Origin: a bacterium
GTDB taxonomy: Bacteria > Patescibacteriota > Gracilibacteria > JAUYGZ01
NCBI GenBank assembly: GCA_030699855.1
Contig: JAUYKR010000140.1
Coordinates: forward strand, 1 to 9,035
Direction: 5' to 3'
Length of the DNA stretch: 9,035 nt
The translations under genes were made by a program, and so were the position numbers. The first letter of the stretch is position 1. Each line of letters starts with the position of its first letter. Below are positions 1-6,160 of the stretch, in pieces. The notes below the pieces were generated by a model. That model was given only the letters and a program-made list of their open reading frames with translations, ran no database searches and had not been told where the DNA came from.

Positions 1-144
1 CTTCAACAAAAGCCCGATGGCGCTCTTGGCCTGGATGCGAAGGCTGTCGCTGAGTCCCAGGCACTTTCGTCGGGACTCTTCAAACTGCTGATAGGCCTTG
101 ATGGGGAGGGAAAACTTCATTGCATGAAAAAGCTTTCCCATCAT
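1..144 (-). CDS. Unrecognised small protein, N-terminal part only (runs off left edge)
   Basis: An open frame of up to 48 codons runs off the window. I translated it directly: it reads MMGKLFHAMKFSLPIKAYQ at the start and continues with alternating charged and hydrophobic residues (FEESRRKCLGLSDSL, then IQAKSAIGLLLK), which looks like amphipathic helices. There are in-frame ATGs at 144, 141 and 120. None has a good Shine-Dalgarno sequence; the start at 120 (MKFSLPIKAY) is equally plausible. It begins 16 bases after the stop of the upstream nuclease gene on the same strand, so the two are probably co-transcribed. The helical look and the LPIKAY opening vaguely recall small four-helix-bundle proteins, but I cannot assign a family. 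Coding status rests on the open frame, the context and sensible amino-acid composition. Confidence 0.45.
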   Translation of the reverse strand, partial: MMGKLFHAMKFSLPIKAYQQFEESRRKCLGLSDSLRIQAKSAIGLLLK

Positions 145-160
145 AGCAGGCCGAAGTCAA

Positions 161-997
161 CTATCGCAACTGACAAAGCTCCTGAGCTTCCTCCAGGATC
201 TTTTCCCGCTGTTCTTTGCTCAACTTGAGCCCTTTGAGCCCCTCCGGGATGTCCCGACAGAGGACTTTTCCATCATTCAAGAGCGTTTTTATATGTCCTT
301 CCGTCAGAGTGGTCAAGCAGGTGATGGGATGAAGTCCTGCCCGATCAATCAGTTCGCGCAAGCTTTGGCCGGGAGGCTGACTCCAGGAGATGATGTTCAA
401 ACCAACGCAGCGAGCATACTTTTCCGCGCTGGAGCTAAACTTCGTATTCGTCATCAGGCAGCCACGAAAGCTCTTCTTACTGTTCGGGTGTCTCTTCTGC
501 CATCCCTTTTTCAAGTCTTCCATACGAGCATGGACATAAAGAGCCGTTTTCACGTCGCTGCTGGTGTCGTGATAATTATGGTATTTGCACTCCATCATCA
601 CCACCTCCTTGTCATTCTCCGCCAGCACGTCCACCTCGTGCTCAATGCAGCTCCCCTGTACGATTTTCCCTACCTCGGTCCGGTAGCCCAGGTGTTGAAA
701 AATTCCCGCCACAAAAGTCTCAAAGGGATAGCCGCTCGGCCCCAGGCGCATGATGGCTTTTTTCAGATCGTACCGACCCGCGACTCCGAGATCGTTCTTC
801 TTCAAAAATTCAAAGGCGTGCCGGTAAATGTCGTCGGTCTTCATGCCGTCCTCCAGTTCACCTTCCACATGATCCACGATGCGCTGAGCGATTTTGTCGG
901 AGGCTCCGGAACGCTTCAGTGAGCTGAACAGCTTTTCGCTCTGAAAGAATTCCGTGGAGCCGTCCCACTTCACGACTTTGAAAAGTTTTTTTGGCAT
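161..997 (-). CDS. ATP-cone / Mrr-like PD-(D/E)XK restriction endonuclease fusion
   Basis: Predicted 278-residue soluble protein. Residues 1-85 resemble an ATP-cone: KLFKVVKWDGSTEFF is the typical opening, followed by a helical segment ending near GVAGRYDLKKAI. Residues 88-210 resemble a type IV (Mrr-like) restriction endonuclease. The lead-in is GYPFETFVAGIFQHLGY, then a PD-(D/E)XK core with Asp123 (EHEVDVLA) and Glu136/Lys138 (MMECKYH), then MTNTKFSSSAEKYA and LNIISW, matching the usual later strands of the fold. The C-terminal 60 residues look helical. The family pairing suggests nucleotide-responsive DNA cleavage, perhaps in defence or DNA turnover; the substrate is unknown. The frame is open upstream to 1063, but Met at 997 (MPKKLFKVVK) gives the family-like N-terminus. 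The only purine-rich site, AGAGGA at 1015-1020, is 17 bases away and better placed for an out-of-frame ATG at 1008. No methylase or specificity subunit is adjacent. Confidence 0.85.
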   Translation of the reverse strand: MPKKLFKVVKWDGSTEFFQSEKLFSSLKRSGASDKIAQRIVDHVEGELEDGMKTDDIYRHAFEFLKKNDLGVAGRYDLKKAIMRLGPSGYPFETFVAGIFQHLGYRTEVGKIVQGSCIEHEVDVLAENDKEVVMMECKYHNYHDTSSDVKTALYVHARMEDLKKGWQKRHPNSKKSFRGCLMTNTKFSSSAEKYARCVGLNIISWSQPPGQSLRELIDRAGLHPITCLTTLTEGHIKTLLNDGKVLCRDIPEGLKGLKLSKEQREKILEEAQELCQLR

Positions 998-1011
998 AGA
1001 AAAGCCATTTA

Positions 1012-2022
1012 TTATCCTCTTACCCTTCTCCAGCCCCATCTTCCCAGCCTCCATCCCAGCCACCCCAACAACATGACTACTGCTGCCCAGGCCAGAACAA
1101 CGGGAAGCTTAAGGGCAATGAAGACTGCGCTATCAACAAAATATGCGAGATCCTCAAGCATGCTTCTAACGGCCTGTTTAGCCGATAGCAGAGGAGTCCA
1201 GTAGATTCCGAAGATCTCCACCTCGCCTTCATCGATTAAATTAATGGTAAGCGTGGAAAAGGCCACCCGTTCAGTCAGATTTTTCAACTGAGCCTCAATG
1301 CGCTCTATTTCTTCACGAACGCGATTAATTTCACGGGTCACTTCCAGGACCTCCGTTATAGTTCCCGCCTGATTCAAAATTTTTCGAAACTGCTCTTCTT
1401 GAGCGCGAAGATTTACCAGTCTTGCTTCGGTATCAACCACTTGCCGAGTGACGTCATCGGCGGTGACATTTTCGGATTCCACCTCAATAGCGAGTTCCTT
1501 TACCTCCATCAATACTGCGTTGAACACCGGAGCCGGAATTCGCGCCTGCATCCAAGCCGAGTGACGATCGTCAAGAAATTCACTAATCTTGGATTCCGTC
1601 ACAAAGCCCTGATTTTTCTCCACGACATTTCTCATATCCAGAAGTGTTTGTTCAGCGTCAGCTACGATCAGGGAAAGCCTGCCGGTCTGAATAATCTGGC
1701 GCTGAGGGATATCAACAGCTCCGCTTTGATCCGGATCAATCGGGGGAAGTGGATTGGGAATGCCAATACTAGCCGATCCGTTACCGGAGGAATTCTTTGA
1801 GACCGTAGTTTCGAAAGAACCAGATGGGGCAAAGCGACTTTCTTCGGCCAGTGAAGCACTCGTTAAAGAATCAGCGCCATATCCACCACTTTCAGAATAA
1901 TAGTTATCGTATTCGTAACTATATAAAAAATAGTCATAGGCAAAAAAGCCGGCGGTGCCGATCAAGACCGTCAAAAAAGCACCGATGCCAATGCCTTTCC
2001 AGGGAGGGATGCTGAATCGCAT
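1012..2022 (-). CDS. DUF4349 domain-containing membrane protein
   Basis: 336 residues. An N-terminal hydrophobic helix (about 10-30) acts as signal anchor. A low-complexity Tyr/Ser/Gly-rich stretch (about 31-105) follows, then the DUF4349 body. Its marks are RQIIQTGRLSLIVADAEQTL (about 108-127), NQGFVTES (137-144), ARIPAPVFNAVLMEVK (160-175) and VTRQVVDTEARLVNLRAQEE (191-210). A long coiled coil (about 195-252) leads to RVAFSTLTINL (252-262). A C-terminal membrane helix (about 300-325) ends in an Arg/Trp-rich tail, WRLGRWGWRRVRG. The family is a widespread envelope protein of unknown biochemical role. The body between the two helices is expected outside the cytoplasm. No Shine-Dalgarno sequence precedes the start. 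The gene lies 68 bases after the methyltransferase gene and 14 bases before the nuclease gene, all on one strand. Confidence 0.9.
   Translation of the reverse strand: MRFSIPPWKGIGIGAFLTVLIGTAGFFAYDYFLYSYEYDNYYSESGGYGADSLTSASLAEESRFAPSGSFETTVSKNSSGNGSASIGIPNPLPPIDPDQSGAVDIPQRQIIQTGRLSLIVADAEQTLLDMRNVVEKNQGFVTESKISEFLDDRHSAWMQARIPAPVFNAVLMEVKELAIEVESENVTADDVTRQVVDTEARLVNLRAQEEQFRKILNQAGTITEVLEVTREINRVREEIERIEAQLKNLTERVAFSTLTINLIDEGEVEIFGIYWTPLLSAKQAVRSMLEDLAYFVDSAVFIALKLPVVLAWAAVVMLLGWLGWRLGRWGWRRVRG
1015..1020 (-). promoter_or_regulatory. Shine-Dalgarno-like AGAGGA before the ATP-cone nuclease
   Basis: Minus-strand AGAGGA sits in the last codons of the DUF4349 gene, just before its TAA. It is 6 bases from an out-of-frame ATG (1006-1008) and 17 bases from the family-consistent ATG (995-997). 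It is the only recognisable ribosome-binding-like motif seen before a minus-strand gene here. It suggests translational coupling to the upstream gene, but it leaves the exact start of the nuclease open. Confidence 0.4.
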
Positions 2023-2090
2023 AAGTGAGGAAATAAGGAATTATTTCAAATGTACCTTGCAAACGTTCTCGAAGCAATGCTCTCATTTGC

Positions 2091-2549
2091 TCACAACCAT
2101 CTTGGGGCTGCTTTTACATAATCACGGTATTCATTTCCAAATTTCTTCTCCAGATCTTTCTCCTCAAAGAACCTCAGCCAGACGTCAATGAAGACATATA
2201 AAGTGATAACAAGAAGAGCTCCTACGACAGTCCCAAATATCAGCACAGCCCCAAGCCAAAGAGCCATGATCCCAACATATAGAGGATTTCTGGTGTAATG
2301 AAATGGCCCGGAAGTGACGAGTTGCCGCTGAGCACGGAGCTCTAGAACTCTTAATTGATGTTTATAATAGTTCGCTGTTGCCCAGCAGCGAAAAATAAGT
2401 CCGAAGAGAATAAAAAACCCACCAACAATAATGCTCCAGAGTGATTGAAAATTCATGAATCCAAACCATTGATCCAGAAATCTCGTTCCCCACGCGGCGA
2501 GGAGGCAGAGACCAAGCAGGCCGCTGTTAAGGAGAATATTTCTAACCAT
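2091..2549 (-). CDS. ICMT/PEMT-family membrane methyltransferase (CzcN-like superfamily)
   Basis: 152 residues with about four hydrophobic segments (about 5-20, 37-55, 90-106 and 107-127). The C-terminal half carries the signature of isoprenylcysteine carboxylmethyltransferase/phospholipid methyltransferase-like proteins: LVTSGPFHYTRNPLYVG (77-93), and later FFEEKDLEKKFGNEYRDYV (127-145) ending in PRWL. These residues form the S-adenosylmethionine pocket in the family. Bacterial members have mostly unknown substrates; CzcN/NccN of heavy-metal resistance loci belong to the same superfamily. Its place 37 bases downstream of a copper cluster makes a metal-stress or lipid-modification role plausible, but that is inference. 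The start ATG has no Shine-Dalgarno and is preceded by an AT-rich leader. The length is normal for the short bacterial form. Confidence 0.88.
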   Translation of the reverse strand: MVRNILLNSGLLGLCLLAAWGTRFLDQWFGFMNFQSLWSIIVGGFFILFGLIFRCWATANYYKHQLRVLELRAQRQLVTSGPFHYTRNPLYVGIMALWLGAVLIFGTVVGALLVITLYVFIDVWLRFFEEKDLEKKFGNEYRDYVKAAPRWL

Positions 2550-2586
2550 TATAAAAAATTAATAGCAATTTTTTTCAGAAGCCTTG

Positions 2587-3468
2587 TCACTGTCCAAAGA
2601 ACATACTCCAATGTTCCCCCGCATCCGTACTGCTATAAATAACCCCTTCAGTGTTCAGGGCGTACACCCTATTTGGATTTTTTGGATTGTAAGCGATAAA
2701 AAGTATTACTCCAGCGTCTTGTTCAATTTTCTGCCAGGATTTCCCACCATCGATACTCTTCTGAAATCCCAAAGGATCGGATGAGGAAAGCATGTGATTG
2801 GAGTCACTCGGTGAAACGGCAAGTGCGATGACAGCCGCGGAGCCCAATTGCTCCGAAAGAGTACCCCAAGTCTTCCCCTGGTCTTTGCTGACCTGAATAC
2901 CCTTCGCGGTGGTGGCAAAAATGGTGTCCTTTTCCTTTGGATGTGCCGTGAGGCTGATGACTTGCTTGAGATCGCTCGGCACCAGTTCCCAGTTTTTTCC
3001 TCCATCCTGGCTTCGCTGGAGAGCGCCATACCAACCGTAGAGCAGATTCGGATCAGCAGGGCTGATGGTCATCGAATGAAAATCCACTGGCCCAGAAATT
3101 CCATCCGAAAGTTTTTGCCAAGTGACTCCTCCATCCTGAGATCGCTGAATGCCGATATTGCCTCCCGTGCGGGGATGGCCACTGGTATAGAATGTATTCA
3201 TCACACTGGGATGAGCAGAAAATCCCATGTAATCATCCTGTTTTTTCCCAACACGGTAGAGATTTTTCCCATCGATCAGGACGAAAAGCCCTTCGTGAGT
3301 GGCGATGTACAGTTTGTTTTCATCAAACGGATCTACCGCAAGACCATGGGCATGAGAAAAACTGCTCACCGGTGTCAAAGAGACATCAGGGTTCTTACTA
3401 TCGTCGGTGGATTGACAGCCGGTGATCAGTATGCCGATGATAAGGAATAGAAATGCAAAACGTTCCAT
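2587..3468 (-). CDS. Asp-box (BNR) beta-propeller lipoprotein, F510_1955-like
   Basis: 293 residues. A signal sequence ends in a lipobox, LITGC, with Cys18 as the lipidation site. The rest is a beta-propeller with five Asp-box motifs of the S-x-D-x-G-x-x-W type at 110-117 (SQDGGVTW), 153-160 (SQDGGKNW), 194-201 (SKDQGKTW), 238-245 (SIDGGKSW) and 280-287 (STDAGEHW). A conserved-looking SHAHGLAVDP (38-47) opens the first blade. The layout fits the F510_1955-type 'glycosylhydrolase' proteins, which resemble sialidase or sortilin propellers but have no proven enzyme activity. I see no clear sialidase catalytic set, so a binding or scaffold role is as likely. It lies 46 bases after copA and is probably co-transcribed with it, suggesting a surface job in copper handling. 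No Shine-Dalgarno; an AT-rich leader precedes the ATG. Confidence 0.85.
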   Translation of the reverse strand: MERFAFLFLIIGILITGCQSTDDSKNPDVSLTPVSSFSHAHGLAVDPFDENKLYIATHEGLFVLIDGKNLYRVGKKQDDYMGFSAHPSVMNTFYTSGHPRTGGNIGIQRSQDGGVTWQKLSDGISGPVDFHSMTISPADPNLLYGWYGALQRSQDGGKNWELVPSDLKQVISLTAHPKEKDTIFATTAKGIQVSKDQGKTWGTLSEQLGSAAVIALAVSPSDSNHMLSSSDPLGFQKSIDGGKSWQKIEQDAGVILFIAYNPKNPNRVYALNTEGVIYSSTDAGEHWSMFFGQ

Positions 3469-3514
3469 AGAAGAAAATAAAATTTTTTAAATGGCTTTGT
3501 TTATGAGTCGTCAC

Positions 3515-5779
3515 TTAAACCTTAAACCTTCTCAATCTCAGCGCATTCAGTACCACGCTGATCGAACTCAAGGCCATCGCCCCTGCTGAAACCATAGGAT
3601 TGAGCAGGCCAAGGGCCGCCACGGGAATGCCGACGCTATTATAGATAAAAGCCCAGAACAGATTCTGTTTGATGTTTTTCAGCGTTGCTTCCGACAGCTC
3701 CATGGCCTCTACGGCTTTGAGCAGGTCCCCCTTCACCAGCACCACGTCTCCACTTTCGATAGCAATATCCGTCCCAGTGCCCATGGCAATGCCCACATCG
3801 GCCTGAGCCAAGGCGGGGGAGTCATTGATGCCGTCGCCGACCATGGCCACGATCTTTCCAGAGTTCTGAAGTTCTTTAATTTTTTCAACTTTTTGCTCCG
3901 GACTGACTTCGGCCATCACCTCGTCGATTCCAACTTGTTTGGCAATGGCTCTGGCTACCGCCTCATGATCTCCCGTCATCATCACCGTGGTCACCCCTCG
4001 CTTGTGGAGGAGGGCGATGGCTTTTTTGGAAGTTTCCTTCACCCCGTCTTGTACTCCAAAGTAACCCAGTACCTGCTGGCGATCTGAAATCACCAACACC
4101 GTTTGGCCTTTCTGATGGAGTTCATCAATGATCTTCTGGACAGGGCCGAGGTCTCCTTTTACGGAGCGAATGTAAGAAGCGCTGCCCAAATAATAGCGAG
4201 CTCCGGCCATCACTCCTGTAATTCCTTTACCAGTCACCGCTTCAACTTCCGAAACAGTCAGTCCTTGAATGTTCTTGCTCCGCGCGTAATCGACCACGCT
4301 TTTTGCGAGGGGATGTTCGGATTGTTCTTCCAAGCTTAGGGCTATCGCCAGCACCTTATCTCTATCTTCATTCGTTGTCGCTTCAAAAACTTGAACCTCC
4401 GGATGTCCTTTAGTAATGGTTCCGGTTTTGTCGAAGGCTAGGACCGTCACCTGATGAATTTTTTCCAAGCTCTCCGCGCGTTTGAGCAGGATTCCCAGTT
4501 CAGCACCCTTCCCTGAACCAACCACAATCGAAATGGGCGTTGCCAAACCCAGCGCGCAGGGACAAGCGATAATTAAAACAGTCACCGCGTACATGATGGC
4601 TCTGGAGGAATCGCCGCTGTACCAATACCAGACTCCTGCTGTGAGCAAGGCGATGATGATCACAGCCCAAACGAAGTATTGAGAGAGTAGGTCTACCAGT
4701 TTTTGAATCGGAGCCTTGCTCATCTGAGCCTGCTCAACCAACTTCACGATCTGAGCTAACATGGTTTCCTTGCCCACCTTTTCCGCCTTGATCGTAATAA
4801 CGGTATTACCGTTTATGGTGGCCCCAATGACCTTGTCACCCTCAGATTTATCAACCGGAATACTCTCTCCGGTCACCATTGACTCATCAAGAGTTCCCAT
4901 TCCTTTTACGATGACCCCATCGACAGGAATTTTCTCTCCCGGTTTCACCAACAACTGGTCACCAGCCCGGACCTGGTCGATGGGAATGTCTTCGGTCTTG
5001 TTTTCTCCCGCCACTCTGTGGGCGACTTTTGCCGAGAGTTCCAGCAACTTCCTGATGGCAGCGCTGGCGCCACCCTTGGCTTTTGCCTCCAAGTACCTTC
5101 CGAACATGATGAAGGTGGCGATGATGGAAGCATCCATAAAATATTCCTCATGAGACCTGGTGAAGAGCACATTGTAGCTCGAATACAAGAAAGCAGCGCT
5201 CACTCCCAAAGCCACGAGTGTGTCCATGTTCGGTCGGCCCTTGAAAAGAAAAGGAGGAATACCGCGAAGGTAAAACTCCCTTCCCGTGTACAGCAAGACA
5301 GACAAGGCAAGAAGCATCATGACAGTTCCTTCATTCGGTATCTCGACCATAAAGCTCAGACCGATGATGGCAACACTTGCGACGGCTCCATAACCGACTT
5401 TTATCAGTTTCGATCGAACTTCTTGAGCGCCTTCCGCGGCGACATGTTCTGAGTGGCCCTCCCCATGTGTCACGGTCGCATGATCGACTGTGTCATGGTT
5501 CATGTGACCATGATTTCCCCCGTGCTCATGCCTCTCTCCATTGTCATCCAGAACTGTGGCGGTATATCCCGTCTTCTTAATCTGCTGAATAATCTCTTCT
5601 ATCGAAACTTGTTCTGGATCAAACATGACCTCCGCTTTATTTGAGGCAAAGTTGACCGTGATGTGATGAACGCCCTTCATCTTTCCCACGTCACCCTCAA
5701 TGTGATTTACGCAGGAAGCGCAATTCATGTCGGGGATGGAGAGGGTGGCTGACCGATGGTTCATATGATTGGGTTTCAC
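3515..5779 (-). CDS. copA: Cu(I)-exporting P1B-1-type ATPase
   Basis: 754 residues and apparently intact. It pumps Cu(I) out of the cytoplasm at the cost of ATP. One N-terminal heavy-metal-associated domain (about 11-77) has DMNCASC with Cys20 and Cys23. A His-rich linker (84-112, nine His) follows, then membrane helices, the actuator TGES (303-306), and the transmembrane metal site CPC (406-408). The phosphorylation motif is DKTGT with Asp450; SEHPL (487-491) and GDGINDSPA (648-656) complete the ATP-binding domain. The last helices carry YN (713-714) and MALSS (735-739), the set that marks Cu(I) rather than Zn/Cd transport. The first codon at 5779 is GTG, 6 bases after the upstream stop; an in-frame ATG at 5764 gives a protein five residues shorter. 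Neither has a clear Shine-Dalgarno. Confidence 0.97.
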   Translation of the reverse strand: MKPNHMNHRSATLSIPDMNCASCVNHIEGDVGKMKGVHHITVNFASNKAEVMFDPEQVSIEEIIQQIKKTGYTATVLDDNGERHEHGGNHGHMNHDTVDHATVTHGEGHSEHVAAEGAQEVRSKLIKVGYGAVASVAIIGLSFMVEIPNEGTVMMLLALSVLLYTGREFYLRGIPPFLFKGRPNMDTLVALGVSAAFLYSSYNVLFTRSHEEYFMDASIIATFIMFGRYLEAKAKGGASAAIRKLLELSAKVAHRVAGENKTEDIPIDQVRAGDQLLVKPGEKIPVDGVIVKGMGTLDESMVTGESIPVDKSEGDKVIGATINGNTVITIKAEKVGKETMLAQIVKLVEQAQMSKAPIQKLVDLLSQYFVWAVIIIALLTAGVWYWYSGDSSRAIMYAVTVLIIACPCALGLATPISIVVGSGKGAELGILLKRAESLEKIHQVTVLAFDKTGTITKGHPEVQVFEATTNEDRDKVLAIALSLEEQSEHPLAKSVVDYARSKNIQGLTVSEVEAVTGKGITGVMAGARYYLGSASYIRSVKGDLGPVQKIIDELHQKGQTVLVISDRQQVLGYFGVQDGVKETSKKAIALLHKRGVTTVMMTGDHEAVARAIAKQVGIDEVMAEVSPEQKVEKIKELQNSGKIVAMVGDGINDSPALAQADVGIAMGTGTDIAIESGDVVLVKGDLLKAVEAMELSEATLKNIKQNLFWAFIYNSVGIPVAALGLLNPMVSAGAMALSSISVVLNALRLRRFKV

Positions 5780-5785
5780 AAGTGA

Positions 5786-6121
5786 TTACTTTGTCATCCC
5801 TCCATTATTCATCATCTCCATCATCTCTTCGTTCATCATTCCTCCACCCTTGTTCATCATCTCCATCATTTTTCCGTTCATCATCCCATCCTTGTGCCAA
5901 ACTCCCTTCATATATTCCATCCCCTTAAATCCCCAAGGGCCGGTCAGAAGCACTCCCAGAATTCCCACGATCACCGTCCACAAGACCCATTGCTTGAGTT
6001 GTTCTTTCTCCATCTTGCTTGCCCAAATGATAAACAGTATTCCACCGACGAGAGCAGTGCCACCGAAAATGATATGAAGGTGCCAGCCCACAGAGAGCTG
6101 CCAGAGCATAGAGGACATCAT
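5786..6121 (-). CDS. Small membrane protein with Met-rich C-terminal tail, putative copper binder
   Basis: 111 residues from the ATG at 6121. The frame is open to a TTG at 6148, which would add nine residues, and the next codon (6118) is also ATG; no start has a clear Shine-Dalgarno. Two hydrophobic helices (about 14-33 and 45-61) are joined by a charged loop, ASKMEKEQLKQ. The tail (80-111) is Met-rich: 13 Met in residues 80-109, arranged as a 15-codon near-repeat (GMMNGKMMEMMNKG then GMMNEEMMEMMNNG). Such clustered Met-Met and Met-x-Met groups bind Cu(I) in known copper proteins, so copper capture near the oxidase and CopA is the natural reading. I do not recognise a named family. It sits between the oxidase gene (39-base gap) and copA (6-base gap to its GTG), which places it firmly in the copper operon. 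Confidence 0.75.
   Translation of the reverse strand: MMSSMLWQLSVGWHLHIIFGGTALVGGILFIIWASKMEKEQLKQWVLWTVIVGILGVLLTGPWGFKGMEYMKGVWHKDGMMNGKMMEMMNKGGGMMNEEMMEMMNNGGMTK
5798..5884 (-). repeat. Tandem near-repeat of a Met-rich coding unit
   Basis: Two adjoining units, of 15 codons (5840-5884) and 14 codons (5798-5839), encode MMNGKMMEMMNKGGG and MMNEEMMEMMNNGG. The central MMEMMN is shared exactly. The DNA is dominated by ATGATG pairs, so slippage or unequal exchange could easily change the number of units. Confidence 0.75.
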
Positions 6122-6160
6122 AGAAATAAAATAAAAAAATAAGCACAAAAGAAAAAACTC

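Noticed and set aside
293..922. Plus-strand open frame of 209 codons
   Set aside because: It lies fully antisense to the ATP-cone/Mrr nuclease, whose motifs are clear, and its translation shows no recognisable domain.
998..1063. Longer N-terminus of the nuclease (22 extra residues)
   Set aside because: It overlaps the end of the DUF4349 gene, and the ATP-cone naturally begins at MPKKLFKVVK.
2848..3450. Plus-strand open frame of 200 codons
   Set aside because: It is antisense to the Asp-box lipoprotein with its lipobox and five regular motifs; it is a shadow of that gene's codon pattern.
3469..3514. Possible terminator between copA and the propeller lipoprotein
   Set aside because: The stretch is AT-rich with a TAAAATTTTTTA-like palindrome, but there is no GC-rich stem followed by a T run.
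5018..5452. Plus-strand open frame of 144 codons opposite copA
   Set aside because: copA is intact and full of diagnostic motifs on the other strand; the antisense product looks arbitrary.
5786..5884. CRISPR-like or microsatellite reading of the repeated CATCAT stretches
   Set aside because: The repeats are in frame, encode Met-rich units of a gene, and there are no spacers.
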